Source: Bacteroidota bacterium (GTDB lineage: Bacteria; Bacteroidota; Bacteroidia; Bacteroidales; F082). From it: a DNA stretch of 64,000 bases. The translations under genes were made by a program, and so were the position numbers. The DNA lies in NCBI GenBank assembly GCA_014382445.1, contig JACNJS010000019.1, positions 80,450 to 144,449 on the forward strand. The letters run 5' to 3'. The notes under the pieces were generated by a model. It saw nothing but the letters and a program-made list of their open reading frames with translations. It had not been told where the DNA came from and searched no databases. This document shows positions 24,259 through 32,911 of the stretch, in pieces; positions within the stretch are counted from its first letter, which is position 1, and each line of letters opens with the position of its first letter.

Positions 24259-25278
24259 AAAAACAACCCAGACAAAATATTATTAGGACATGGCAGCGGT
24301 GGTAAACTAAGCCATGACCTTATTGATAACCTCTTTACAAAATATTTCAACAATCCTATATTAAACCAACAATCTGATTCTGCCGTTATTCCTATGAGTA
24401 GCAACCACATTGCCTACACTACCGATTCGTTTGTTGTTGATCCGATTTTTTTTCCGGGAGGTAATATTGGTAATCTGGCAGTTGCAGGTACTGTAAACGA
24501 TCTTGCAGTATCGGGTGCTGAACCAAAGTATTTAAGTGCTGGTTTTATTATTGAGGAAGGCTTTTCGTTTAGTCAACTGGAGCAGATTGTAATTTCGATG
24601 GCGGTGGATGCCAAAAAAGCAGGTGTAACTATTGTTACCGGAGATACGAAAGTTGTTGACAAAGGTAAATGCGACAAGATTTTTATTAATACATCGGGTA
24701 TTGGGATATTGGATAAAAAAAACGTTGGCATTAGTTCAGGATCAGCCATTAAACCTGGTGATAAAATTATTATCAATGGCAGTATCGGCGACCATGGTAT
24801 GTCGGTTATGGCAGCTCGTAACGAGCTAAACATACAAACGCATATAACATCTGATTGTGCATGCTTGAACCACTTAATTGCCGATGCACTAAAATCAAGT
24901 AAACTTATCAAGTTTATGCGCGATGCAACTCGAGGAGGGTTAGGAACTGTTATTTCAGAACTTGTAAAAGGCAGTGATTACGGAATTCAAATTGATGAAG
25001 ATAAACTTGTAATCCACGAAAGTGTTCGCGGATTATGTGAATTACTAGGATTTGATCCCCTATACGTTGCCAACGAGGGAAAAGTAGTTATTATAGTTGG
25101 TAGCGAAGATGCGGAAAAAGTATTAAGCAAAATTAAAGAAAGCCCCTTAGGTAAAGAGGCTTCAATTATAGGTAGTATTAGTGAAGACCATAAAGGAAAG
25201 GCATGGTTAAACACAGGTGTTGGCGGCAAAAGAGTAATCGAAATGCTTTCGGGTCAACAACTACCACGAATTTGCTAA
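24214..25278 (+). CDS. hypE: Hydrogenase maturation protein HypE
   Basis: A 354-residue (from the first of four ATGs) dehydratase of the PurM/SelD-like ATP-binding superfamily that turns the carbamoylated C-terminal Cys into thiocyanate and donates CN to iron. ILLGHGSGGKLSHDLI, DSFVVDPIFFPGGNIGNLAV, GTVNDLAVSGAEP, VTGDTKVV and MRDATRGGLGTVISELV are conserved, and the C-terminus QLPRIC ends in the reactive cysteine. Translation could begin at any of four ATGs within the ACA/ATG repeat (24214-24240); a TTG at 24160 would add a further 18 residues. Its stop overlaps the end of the convergent zinc-ribbon gene by 4 bases. Confidence 0.95.
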   Translation: MTMTTMTTMTTPTTIKNNPDKILLGHGSGGKLSHDLIDNLFTKYFNNPILNQQSDSAVIPMSSNHIAYTTDSFVVDPIFFPGGNIGNLAVAGTVNDLAVSGAEPKYLSAGFIIEEGFSFSQLEQIVISMAVDAKKAGVTIVTGDTKVVDKGKCDKIFINTSGIGILDKKNVGISSGSAIKPGDKIIINGSIGDHGMSVMAARNELNIQTHITSDCACLNHLIADALKSSKLIKFMRDATRGGLGTVISELVKGSDYGIQIDEDKLVIHESVRGLCELLGFDPLYVANEGKVVIIVGSEDAEKVLSKIKESPLGKEASIIGSISEDHKGKAWLNTGVGGKRVIEMLSGQQLPRIC

Positions 25279-25676
25279 TCGCCAAATTCGTTATAAAATT
25301 TTGTGAGTTCAGTAGACAGGTCACTGAAAGCAACATAATGGTTTGAACAACCCTTACGTGAACAAATGTTTACCCTGCCTCCTACTTTCAATACAAACGA
25401 AACCATAGGTGCTCCACAAATTTTACACTCTTCCTTCACTAAAAGCTCTTTATTGCAAATTGGACAGTATAAATCAACAATTGTATTGTCTTTAATATCA
25501 ATATTAGAAGTATGATCAAAGCATTCATAAACTGAACAAATTTGAATGACCCCCCTATCTTCCGGTGTGACTAAGTTAAGTTTTATAGATGGATACCCAT
25601 GCAATTCATTCTCTTTATCCATTAACGACGTTAAACAATACGGACATTGTACATTAAGGGAAACTTGTTTCTTCAT
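25275..25676 (-). CDS. Small zinc-ribbon protein of unknown function
   Basis: A 133-residue protein with paired cysteines typical of zinc ribbons: CPYC near the N-terminus, CSVYEC, CPIC, CKIC and CSRKGC. There is no signal peptide or membrane segment. ATG at 25676 (MKKQVSLNVQCPYC) is preferred; an upstream ATG at 25700 would add eight residues. I do not recognise a named family. It converges on hypE with a 4-base overlap and is divergent from hypB, so it lies inside the hyp gene set; this could mean a maturation, metal-handling or regulatory role, but position alone is the evidence. Confidence 0.7.
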   Translation of the reverse strand: MKKQVSLNVQCPYCLTSLMDKENELHGYPSIKLNLVTPEDRGVIQICSVYECFDHTSNIDIKDNTIVDLYCPICNKELLVKEECKICGAPMVSFVLKVGGRVNICSRKGCSNHYVAFSDLSTELTKFYNEFGD

Positions 25677-25870
25677 ATTTACAAATTTTTTTAGGTTCAA
25701 AATTAATAGCTAAATTAATAAAAATAATCTGTTGTGAAATAAAAAACAGTTAATCAATAATGATTTCAAATAGTTGTAATTTCACTAAATCTAACCATTT
25801 GCATCAACCTGACATTATTATTGTTACAAAATATATTAAGAGATTATTATTAATTCTGCTAAATTACATA

Positions 25871-25899
25871 TTGGTTAGAAATCTGTTTTCTTAATTTTG
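25871..25899 (+). promoter_or_regulatory. Promoter of hypB
   Basis: TTG at 25871-25873, an 18-base spacer and TAATTTTG at 25892-25899 fit the Bacteroidota promoter pattern; hypB starts 27 bases downstream at 25927. Confidence 0.55.
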
Positions 25900-25926
25900 C
25901 AATTAATTTGTTATAAATCGAAAACT

Positions 25927-26706
25927 ATGTGCGGAACATGCGGCTGTGGTGAAGATGACCACATTACATATACAATCCCTGGTAAGCCGGGGCACCATCA
26001 TGGAGATGAAAACCATCATCATGTAGACCATCAAGTTCATGATCATAAACCTTTAGTAAGTAAAGAGATACAACTGGAAATTGATGTTCTTGCCAAAAAC
26101 AATCTTAAGGCAGAGCACAACAGAGGGTATTTTGAGGCTTTGGATATATTAGCATTAAACCTTGTTAGTTCACCCGGTTCGGGAAAAACAAGTTTACTTG
26201 AGAAAACTATCAAGGAAATTAAAAAGGAACTTAATTTCTATGTAATAGAAGGTGATCAACAAACGTCAAATGATGCCGACAGAATTCATAAAGCCGGGGC
26301 TCCCGTTATCCAGGTTAATACCGGTAACGGTTGCCACCTGGATGCTGAGATGGTTGGCACAGCCACTAAACAACTAAAACCGACATCCGGTTCTGTTCTC
26401 TTTATTGAAAATGTTGGCAACCTGGTTTGCCCGGCGATGTTCGATCTGGGAGAGAGTTTAAGAGTTGTAATAATTAGCACTACAGAGGGTGATGACAAGC
26501 CAATTAAATATCCAACCATGTTTCAAACGGCTCAACTTTGCATAATTAACAAAACCGATTTATTACCCTATGTTGATTTTGATGTTGAAAAGGCAAAAGG
26601 CTTTGCGTTGCGTGTAAACCGTAAACTTGAATTCATTACAGTTTCAGTTAAAACTGGTGAAGGCATGGACCAATGGTATAAGTGGTTGAAGGAAAAAAGT
26701 AAATAA
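25927..26706 (+). CDS. hypB: Hydrogenase nickel-insertion GTPase HypB
   Basis: A 259-residue GTPase that delivers nickel to the hydrogenase large subunit with HypA. The start MCGTCGCG is the high-affinity nickel motif, followed by a His-rich stretch (HHHGDENHHHVDHQVHDHKP) that can store nickel. The P-loop is SSPGSGKTSLLE; EGDQQTSNDADRI, the Cys/His metal site around NTGNGCHLDAEM, ENVGNLVCPAMFDLG and NKTDLLPYVD are conserved G-domain motifs. A longer frame begins at 25897 but MCGTCGCG is the family start and the -7 box ends at 25899. It is transcribed from its own promoter, after the zinc-ribbon gene. Confidence 0.96.
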   Translation: MCGTCGCGEDDHITYTIPGKPGHHHGDENHHHVDHQVHDHKPLVSKEIQLEIDVLAKNNLKAEHNRGYFEALDILALNLVSSPGSGKTSLLEKTIKEIKKELNFYVIEGDQQTSNDADRIHKAGAPVIQVNTGNGCHLDAEMVGTATKQLKPTSGSVLFIENVGNLVCPAMFDLGESLRVVIISTTEGDDKPIKYPTMFQTAQLCIINKTDLLPYVDFDVEKAKGFALRVNRKLEFITVSVKTGEGMDQWYKWLKEKSK

Positions 26707-26741
26707 CTATTTTAATTTTTTAAATGTTTAAGGATATTGTT

Positions 26742-26749
26742 TATTTTTG
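26742..26749 (+). promoter_or_regulatory. Candidate -7 box of cdaA
   Basis: TATTTTTG matches the -7 consensus, 17 bases before the TTG start of cdaA. This implies a very short leader. Confidence 0.4.
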
Positions 26750-26765
26750 AACAAAATCAATACTA

Positions 26766-27566
26766 TTGAACCTATTATTTATTGATATTCGATTCCTCGA
26801 CTTTGTGGATGTTTTTTTGGTTGCGCTATTGCTTTACACATTGTTAAAAATGTTAAAAGGTACCGTAGCAATCAACATCTTCTTTGGGATTGTAGCTCTA
26901 TTTCTTATCTGGAAACTTGTTGCTGCACTTCAAATGGAGTTATTGTCTGAAATTTTAGGTGCATTTATTAGTGTTGGTTTAGTTGCCCTGATTATTATAT
27001 TTCAGCCTGAGATAAGGCAATTCCTGTTAGCCTTGGGTACGCCGAGCTTTTTTAACAAATATGGCAGGAAGTTTAAGTTTCTGAATCTAATTTTTAAAGA
27101 GAAGTTTGATTTCGATATTGATCCTATTATTGTAGCCTGTCACCATATGGCGGAGCAAAAAACAGGGGCTCTTATAGTTATAACCCGCCAAAACGAACTT
27201 AGTCAATACGTTAATACCGGTCAGGTTATCAATGCCAGTATTTCAACACATATAATTGAAAATATCTTTTTTAAAAACAGTCCATTGCATGATGGAGCAA
27301 TGATTATTACAGGCAATAAAATTAGAGCTGCAGGGTGTATAATACCGGTTACAAAAAAACAGATTACTGCCCGTGTAGGATTGCGCCACCGCGCCGCTAT
27401 AGGGATTAGCGAAGTTTCCGATTGTATTGCTATTATAGTATCTGAAGAAACAGGTAAAATTTCCTACAGCATTAAGGGTGAGATGAAATATCGTATTTCC
27501 ATACAAAGGCTTCAATTAATGCTCATCGAAGAACTAGGACTGGAATCAGAAACTAAAGAGTCTTAA
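26766..27566 (+). CDS. cdaA: Diadenylate cyclase CdaA
   Basis: A 266-residue membrane enzyme that makes cyclic di-AMP from two ATP. Three N-terminal transmembrane helices (about 9-27, 33-54, 60-80) precede the DisA_N catalytic domain, with the active-site motifs SPLHDGAMIITG (DGA) and GLRHRAAIGISE (RHR). It starts with TTG: the first ATG candidates lie inside the membrane domain and would delete helices. CdaA regulates potassium, osmolyte and cell-wall homeostasis; a voltage-gated K+ channel gene occurs elsewhere in this window but is not adjacent. Its end overlaps the convergent Dabb gene by 4 bases. Confidence 0.95.
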   Translation: MNLLFIDIRFLDFVDVFLVALLLYTLLKMLKGTVAINIFFGIVALFLIWKLVAALQMELLSEILGAFISVGLVALIIIFQPEIRQFLLALGTPSFFNKYGRKFKFLNLIFKEKFDFDIDPIIVACHHMAEQKTGALIVITRQNELSQYVNTGQVINASISTHIIENIFFKNSPLHDGAMIITGNKIRAAGCIIPVTKKQITARVGLRHRAAIGISEVSDCIAIIVSEETGKISYSIKGEMKYRISIQRLQLMLIEELGLESETKES

Positions 27567-27856
27567 ATAAGATAATCGACAACCGCAGTTTTTTCCATTA
27601 CACTTTTTAAATAGTCGAGTACTTTTATATGTTCGGGATGAATACGGTATTCATCAAGACCGGTTTCATCCTCAAAATCTGCCGTCAACACTACATCATG
27701 TGCAGATGCTTTTGTGCTTATATTAATTCCGACTTCAACTTTTAGTAATCGGTCTATCAAGCATTCAAGGTTCTCTATCATCAACTTTATTTCATTTGAA
27801 ACTACCAAAGCGTCTACATCTTTTCTAAGTTTTATCATTACAATATGACGTAGCAT
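27563..27856 (-). CDS. Dabb (stress-responsive alpha/beta barrel) domain protein
   Basis: A 97-residue protein starting MLRHIVMIKLRK, the usual opening of the Dabb family (PF07876), with the conserved VEVGINIS and DVVLTADFEDETGLDEYRIHPEHIKV segments. Dimeric alpha/beta-barrel proteins of this family have diverse or unknown functions, some as stress proteins or cyclases. It converges on cdaA with a 4-base overlap and faces a 264-base gap toward rplS. Confidence 0.88.
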   Translation of the reverse strand: MLRHIVMIKLRKDVDALVVSNEIKLMIENLECLIDRLLKVEVGINISTKASAHDVVLTADFEDETGLDEYRIHPEHIKVLDYLKSVMEKTAVVDYLI

Positions 27857-28053
27857 AACAAAACAATTTTAGTTGGATAAAAGTGTAAAGTTACATTAAT
27901 TCAAATATCTTTCGTTTGTTAATTAAGCTCATTGATTTTCTGTTTTGATTTAGTGATTAAGTTACAGCTTAACCAGTTTGGACTAATTTAGTAGTAATTC
28001 TACTTACTAACAAAACATATTTAATAAATCATAAAATTATTTTATAAAAAAAA

Positions 28054-28082
28054 TTGCAGTTGCATAAATAGCTGTATATTTG
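28054..28082 (+). promoter_or_regulatory. Promoter of rplS
   Basis: TTG at 28054-28056, an 18-base spacer and TATATTTG at 28075-28082 form a clear Bacteroidota promoter, 39 bases before the rplS ATG. Confidence 0.65.
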
Positions 28083-28120
28083 CACTCGTTTTTGAGAAAA
28101 CCACTCTTAATCTTAAATCA

Positions 28121-28474
28121 ATGAGCAAGAATGAATTAATACAAATAGTGGATGACACTGTTAAGGTACAAGAGTTTCCAAAGTTTAAAGCTGGAGACAC
28201 TATTACTGTTACTTACAAGATAAAAGAAGGAAATAAGGAACGTTTACAGAAATATCAGGGAGTTGTGCTACAACGTGTTGGTAGCGGACCAAGTGCAACA
28301 TTTACCGTTAGAAAGATTTCTGGCAACATTGGTGTAGAAAGGATTTTTCCTATTTCATCACCGTTTATTGAAGAAATTGTAGTTAACAAAGTAGGTGTAG
28401 TTAGAAGAGCCAGAATTTTCTATTTCCGCAAACTTCGTGGTAAGAAGGCTAGAATTAAAGAAGCAAGAAGATAG
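28121..28474 (+). CDS. rplS: 50S ribosomal protein L19
   Basis: A 117-residue basic protein matching ribosomal protein L19 over its whole length: [50 protein letters not shown] and the C-terminal [22 protein letters not shown]19 sits at the interface of the ribosomal subunits. The gene is monocistronic here, with a clear promoter before it and a hairpin terminator after it, rather than following trmD as in many bacteria. Confidence 0.98.
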   Translation: MSKNELIQIVDDTVKVQEFPKFKAGDTITVTYKIKEGNKERLQKYQGVVLQRVGSGPSATFTVRKISGNIGVERIFPISSPFIEEIVVNKVGVVRRARIFYFRKLRGKKARIKEARR

Positions 28475-28500
28475 AATTATATTATCTATAATAAAAAAAA

Positions 28501-28530
28501 ACTCCGGTTATCGTTTCCGGAGTTTTTTTG
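28501..28530 (+). terminator. Rho-independent terminator after rplS
   Basis: ACTCCGG (28501-28507) pairs with CCGGAGT (28517-28523) across a 9-base loop, followed by seven T and preceded by eight A. The flanking A run means it may act for the convergent rlmB gene as well. Confidence 0.88.
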
Positions 28531-28558
28531 TGCTTTCAACTAATGATAATATCTAATT

Positions 28559-29323
28559 TCAGCCACTTCTTTGCCGTACAACCTCGTAAAGCAGGACACC
28601 TGCTGCAACAGAAACATTCAAAGAGGCTGTTTTCCCAAGCATTGGAATCATAAGTTTCATGTCAGCGCGTTTTAAATATTCTCCACTTACACCTTCACCC
28701 TCTGAACCCATAATTATTGCTAAAGGTCCCTTTAAATCCACATCAAAATATAATTCGGTACCCTTTTCGGTTGCTGCAACAATTTTTAATCCGCTGTTTT
28801 TCAAAAAATCTATAGTAATCTTTAAGTTATCACTTCTGCACAGCGAGATATTATAAATAGCTCCGGCTGATGACTTAACAGTTCCTGCGTTAAGTAAAGC
28901 AGCGCCCTGCGAAGGAAATACTACCGCGTTAACACCAGTACTTTCAGCCGTTCGTAATATCGCCCCAAAATTTCTAACATCAGTAATTTTGTCTAATATC
29001 ATAATGAGGGGCTCAATTCCTTTTTCAAACAACCCTGGAATTACCTGCTCAATATTATCAAACGAAATTGGTGAAATATATGCAATCACCCCTTGGTGAT
29101 TTTTCCGTGTGATTTTATTGAGTTTTACAACAGGGACATATTTATAGGGAATATTGTCTTCCTTTAACAAAGCCATTAACTCTTTGAATAGTTCGTTCCT
29201 TAATCCGTTTTGTATAAATATGCGATCTATTTCTTTGCCCGCATTAATTGCCTCTATAATAGGCCTAATACCAAAAACCGTTTCATCATTGTAATCTTTA
29301 CTATTATTTTTATAATAATCCAT
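28559..29323 (-). CDS. rlmB: 23S rRNA (guanosine-2'-O-) methyltransferase RlmB-like (SpoU family)
   Basis: A 254-residue SPOUT methyltransferase. ETVFGIRPIIEAINAGKEID is the usual substrate-binding N-domain start; the catalytic domain shows MILDKITDVRNFGAILRTAE (motif 1 with Asn-Arg), LAIIMGSEGEGVS (motif 2, trefoil knot) and MIPMLGKTASLNVSVAAGVL (motif 3). RlmB methylates G2251 of 23S rRNA in E. coli; related TrmH-type enzymes modify other RNAs, so the precise target is inferred. The ATG at 29323 (MDYYKNNSKDY) fits the family better than the upstream ATG at 29377. Confidence 0.9.
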   Translation of the reverse strand: MDYYKNNSKDYNDETVFGIRPIIEAINAGKEIDRIFIQNGLRNELFKELMALLKEDNIPYKYVPVVKLNKITRKNHQGVIAYISPISFDNIEQVIPGLFEKGIEPLIMILDKITDVRNFGAILRTAESTGVNAVVFPSQGAALLNAGTVKSSAGAIYNISLCRSDNLKITIDFLKNSGLKIVAATEKGTELYFDVDLKGPLAIIMGSEGEGVSGEYLKRADMKLMIPMLGKTASLNVSVAAGVLLYEVVRQRSG

Positions 29324-29418
29324 AAATAATAATCTCGTCGAACATTTTTTTAGTAAAACTACTAAAATATCGTTCAATTAACCTACCTTTATGCATCATT
29401 TGCAAACTCGATTAAGAT

Positions 29419-30222
29419 ATGTTGATTTACAGATTAAGTATCATCGGATTATTCCTGTTTATCTTTTCAATTTGTTCTATTGGTCAATATACAGAATCAA
29501 GGCCTATTATGGGCCAAAAAGTAATGAAGGAATTTTTAAACATTCATATGGATTATCCAATCAAAGATCTGCAAAGCGAAACTCAGGGTACTGTTAAAAT
29601 TAACTTCACAACTAATGAAAGCGGCAAAGTAACTGATTATTATATAATTCAAAGTGTTTCTGCCGGGATAGATTCCTCAGCACTTTCTATTTTCAAGTTG
29701 ATACTATGGGCGCCAGCATATTCATTAGGTAAACCTGTTATTGGAAAATCAGAATTTAAATTAAAATATAATATAAAAAAATTCCAAAAACTCTCGCGGA
29801 GGCGAGGATATAAACACATAGTTTATCCGGTTATCCCGATTGATACAACTGGCACTATTTATGAAATAATAAAAAATGATACTGTTCCAAAGGCAATATT
29901 GGAACCGGGTGTAAAATCGGTGACCGATTTAATATATGGCAAGCTTACTTACCCTTATGCAGCATCAAGGTTAGGACTAAACGGAAAAGTTGAGCTATCG
30001 TTTATTATTGAAACGAATGGGCTTCCCTCAAACATAATAGTACAAAAGCATTTAGGGGGAGGTTGTACCGAAGAAGCAATTAAAATTATTGAGTTAATCC
30101 GATGGAAACCAGGTATTATTAATGGCAAAGCTGTAAGAACACTTTATAAAATATCAATTAATTTTAAAAAAGGTGAAAACAAGGATGGTTATATACCCAA
30201 TCAGCAAGGAACTGGCATTTAA
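29419..30222 (+). CDS. Exported protein with two TonB-C-like domains
   Basis: A 267-residue protein with an N-terminal signal/anchor (IIGLFLFIFSICSIGQ) and two TonB C-terminal-type domains. Domain 1, about 45-115, contains GTVKINFTTNESGKVTDYYI and ILWAPAYSLGKPV; domain 2, about 180-255, contains YPYAASRLGLNGKVELSFII and IRWKPGIINGKAV. Such tandem domains are common in Bacteroidota envelope proteins and need not work with ExbBD; no ExbB or ExbD is nearby. It begins 95 bases from the divergent rlmB start. Confidence 0.8.
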   Translation: MLIYRLSIIGLFLFIFSICSIGQYTESRPIMGQKVMKEFLNIHMDYPIKDLQSETQGTVKINFTTNESGKVTDYYIIQSVSAGIDSSALSIFKLILWAPAYSLGKPVIGKSEFKLKYNIKKFQKLSRRRGYKHIVYPVIPIDTTGTIYEIIKNDTVPKAILEPGVKSVTDLIYGKLTYPYAASRLGLNGKVELSFIIETNGLPSNIIVQKHLGGGCTEEAIKIIELIRWKPGIINGKAVRTLYKISINFKKGENKDGYIPNQQGTGI

Positions 30223-30320
30223 TTAACAAACCCTTTATTTTAAAAAATAATTTATAATTATTACTTTTGCTTTAATTTATGAATTAACCATGCCTGCACA
30301 ATTAATAAACAAATTATATT

Positions 30321-31163
30321 ATGGATCAAATTGAGAACATAACAAGTAAGACAGAGGTAATAGTGAAATGGCTTTCTACCAGTGGTTTAGAGTATGGCAT
30401 TAAGTTATTAGGTGCAATTATTGTACTTATTATTGGTTTGTGGGCAATTAAATTTTTTACAAAAAGGGTTCTTGTACTAATGGATAAAACCGATGTTAAC
30501 TCGGCACTCAAATCATTTATAAAAAATATGCTAAATGTTGCTCTAAAGTTAATTTTGGTTGTTATCGTACTTGGCATGGTCGGAGTTCAGATGACTATTT
30601 TTATTGCAATGTTAACTGCAGCATCTCTTGCAATTGCAATGGCATTTAATGGCACTATGTCTAACTTTGCAGGCGGCATTATGATTTTGTTTTTTAAACC
30701 GTTTAAAATAGGTGATTATATTGATGCCCAAGGCCATTCGGGAACAGTAAAAGAAATTCAAATTTTTGTAACTGTCCTTACAACTCCTGATAATAAAACA
30801 ATTCTACTTCCAAATGGTGCTCTAACGAATGGAGCTATGATAAATTTTAGCACACAAACTTTACGCAGAGTTGACTGGGTTTATGGAATAGGCTATGGTG
30901 ATGATTATGATGTTGCCAAAGAAATGCTTATGGGCTTCATAGTTGATGACAATCGTATATTAAATGAACCCGCGGAACCCTTTGTAGCAATGGAAGCATT
31001 AGCAGATAGTTCGGTTAATATTGTAGTAAGGGTATGGGTTAATCCCGCTGATTATTGGGGTGTATTTTTTGATATGAATGAAAAATTCTATAAAAATGCC
31101 GGCAAACACAATATTAATATACCATTTCCCCAAATGGAAGTACATATAAATAATACCAAATAA
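30321..31163 (+). CDS. Small-conductance mechanosensitive channel (MscS family)
   Basis: A 280-residue membrane channel. Three N-terminal helices (about 25-47, 65-90, 93-125) end with the pore-lining segment AASLAIAMAFNGTMSNFAGG, followed by ILFFKPFKIGDYIDAQGHSG, the beta-domain entry typical of MscS. The C-terminal alpha/beta domain ends FPQMEVHIN. It opens on hypo-osmotic stress in characterised members. DUF3078 follows 4 bases after its stop, suggesting co-transcription. Confidence 0.94.
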   Translation: MDQIENITSKTEVIVKWLSTSGLEYGIKLLGAIIVLIIGLWAIKFFTKRVLVLMDKTDVNSALKSFIKNMLNVALKLILVVIVLGMVGVQMTIFIAMLTAASLAIAMAFNGTMSNFAGGIMILFFKPFKIGDYIDAQGHSGTVKEIQIFVTVLTTPDNKTILLPNGALTNGAMINFSTQTLRRVDWVYGIGYGDDYDVAKEMLMGFIVDDNRILNEPAEPFVAMEALADSSVNIVVRVWVNPADYWGVFFDMNEKFYKNAGKHNINIPFPQMEVHINNTK

Positions 31164-31167
31164 AATA

Positions 31168-32076
31168 GTGGTGAAAAAACTATTAGTAATCGTGTTCATA
31201 GTTTCTGGAATGATTTCGATGGCACAAACTGATACTGTTAAGTATTGGAAAATTGAAAACAATGCAAGTTTGAATTTTACACAAAGCTATTTTTCTAATT
31301 GGTCAGCAGGAGGAGAAAACACGCTTGCAATCACTGGAAAATTTAAAAACACAGCTAATTACAGTAAAGAAAAGCATCAATGGACAAACTTGCTGAATTT
31401 AGCTCTTGGCTATGCTTTAATAGGTGACAATAAGGCTATGAAAACAGATGACAAAATAGAGTTTATCTCATCTTATGGTTATCGAATTAAAGAAAAAATC
31501 TATGCAACAGTATTATTTTCCTTTAAATCACAGCTTGCCAGGGGATATAATTACAAGGAAGACTCAACTTTATTTATCTCTAAATTTATGGCGCCTGGAA
31601 CTATAGATATTGGACCAGGTATTGAGTGGAAACCAAACGAATATTTTCTGATTAACTTTTCGCCACTAACAGCCAGATGGCTTATAGTAAACGATGAGAG
31701 GCTGGCTGATGCAGGTTCGTTCGGGCTTGATCCGGCAATATTTGACACTAATGGCATTATAATTGAACATGCTAAAAAGGTTAAAACAATGTTTGGTGCC
31801 AAAGCTATGGTTGTTTTCAAATATGAAATATTTAAAAATGTAGATTTTAACACAAAGCTGGAATTATTCTCTGACTATCTTGATAATCCTCAAAATATTG
31901 ATGTTAACTGGCAAACCGGAATAATCATGAAAGTTAATTCATGGCTAAATGTTAATATCGCAACCGAATTGATTTATGACAATAATGTAATTTTTAATGA
32001 CGTTAATGGAGATCCGATCGGGTCCAGAACTCAATTTAATGAAAATATGCAGATTGGGATTGGAATAACATTTTAA
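31168..32076 (+). CDS. DUF3078 outer-membrane-type protein
   Basis: A 302-residue exported protein with a signal peptide (about 1-20, LLVIVFIVSGMISMAQ). ASLNFTQSYFSNWSAGGENT is the DUF3078 signature; strand-rich repeats and an aromatic C-terminus suggest a beta-barrel. It begins with GTG (31168 or 31171). Bacteroidota genomes often place this gene beside a metallophosphoesterase, DUF4293 and rho, which matches what follows here. Function unknown. Confidence 0.88.
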   Translation: MVKKLLVIVFIVSGMISMAQTDTVKYWKIENNASLNFTQSYFSNWSAGGENTLAITGKFKNTANYSKEKHQWTNLLNLALGYALIGDNKAMKTDDKIEFISSYGYRIKEKIYATVLFSFKSQLARGYNYKEDSTLFISKFMAPGTIDIGPGIEWKPNEYFLINFSPLTARWLIVNDERLADAGSFGLDPAIFDTNGIIIEHAKKVKTMFGAKAMVVFKYEIFKNVDFNTKLELFSDYLDNPQNIDVNWQTGIIMKVNSWLNVNIATELIYDNNVIFNDVNGDPIGSRTQFNENMQIGIGITF

Positions 32077-32078
32077 TA

Positions 32079-32237
32079 TTGAAACATATAGGCCTTATTT
32101 CTGACACGCATGGGTAGATTCATCCACGTGTGTTTTCTTTTTTTGGTAATTGCGATGAGATCTGGCATGCCGGTGATATCGGGAATGTTGAAACTATTGA
32201 TAAGCTTACTTCTTTTAAAACTGTAAAGGCTGTTTAA
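32079..32237 (+). pseudogene. Metallophosphoesterase (YfcE-like) remnant
   Basis: The frame beginning TTG at 32079 reads LKHIGLISDTHG, then a TAG stop (32115-32117), then IHPRVFSFFGNCDEIWHAGD and IGNVETIDKLTSFKTVKAV before a TAA. This is the start of a YfcE-type metallophosphoesterase with the metal-binding SDTHG and HAGD motifs, but only about 53 of the usual 160 codons remain and they contain a nonsense codon. The rest is deleted at the boundary with the convergent DUF4293 gene. The relic lies at the place where this gene is usually found next to DUF3078 and DUF4293. Confidence 0.85.
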
Positions 32238-32746
32238 CGTAATCTGTCAGTCGAGCGTACCAGTTTTTCATCATTTCTTATACCGCGAGCTGCCATAAAT
32301 AATAACAATGCTGAAACTAACGGGATTAGGAATACAATAGTTGGAATCTGCAAAGCAATTCCGGGAATTGAAATACTATACTCATAATTTGCAAAACCTC
32401 CGGTTTGATTTTCAAGAATATCAATGTAATAAAAGAAATATAATCCTATGTAAATTAATAACAAAAGAAGCATAAATCTCACAAAAATCAATTGAAGCCT
32501 TCTATTTTTGTACATAAAAATGGTTACAATTGACATTACTACTATTAATGAAACCAAGGATAATATAGGTAAGATAAAATACGGGCTAAATGGCGAACTA
32601 AATCCAGGAACCAAGCTTTCTATCTTGTAAATATACAAGACGAGAGAATCTTTTTCTCCGATAAACGATGAAAGTGGAACAAAATATGTTATAAATAACA
32701 GAGCGGCAGCAATGAAAAGAAATACAGATTGTTTTCGTTGTATCAT
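32234..32746 (-). CDS. DUF4293 four-helix membrane protein
   Basis: A 170-residue membrane protein matching DUF4293 by its start MIQRKQSVFLFIAAALLFI and four predicted helices (about 8-26, 57-80, 90-112, 130-152 from that start). ATG at 32746 is the family-like start; another ATG lies 21 bases upstream. It is divergent from rho, its customary neighbour in Bacteroidota. Function unknown. Its 3' end abuts the deletion scar of the metallophosphoesterase relic. Confidence 0.88.
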   Translation of the reverse strand: MIQRKQSVFLFIAAALLFITYFVPLSSFIGEKDSLVLYIYKIESLVPGFSSPFSPYFILPILSLVSLIVVMSIVTIFMYKNRRLQLIFVRFMLLLLLIYIGLYFFYYIDILENQTGGFANYEYSISIPGIALQIPTIVFLIPLVSALLLFMAARGIRNDEKLVRSTDRLR

Positions 32747-32794
32747 ATTTTTATCATTTATTTGCAAAAATAGTAATTTAGTTAAAAATAATAG

Positions 32795-32802
32795 TACCTT
32801 TG
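32795..32802 (+). promoter_or_regulatory. Candidate -7 box of rho
   Basis: TACCTTTG matches TAnnTTTG and lies 110 bases before the rho ATG, implying a leader of about 100 bases in which Rho autoregulation could act. The -33 region is not clear. Confidence 0.45.
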
Positions 32803-32911
32803 CACATGCTTTAGGAAAAAGTATAATATTATTCCAAAACTTGAATCAAAAAATTTTAAATTTATATTATTCGACTATTAAATGTTGAATGAATAATTAA
32901 ATCCCCATTTT

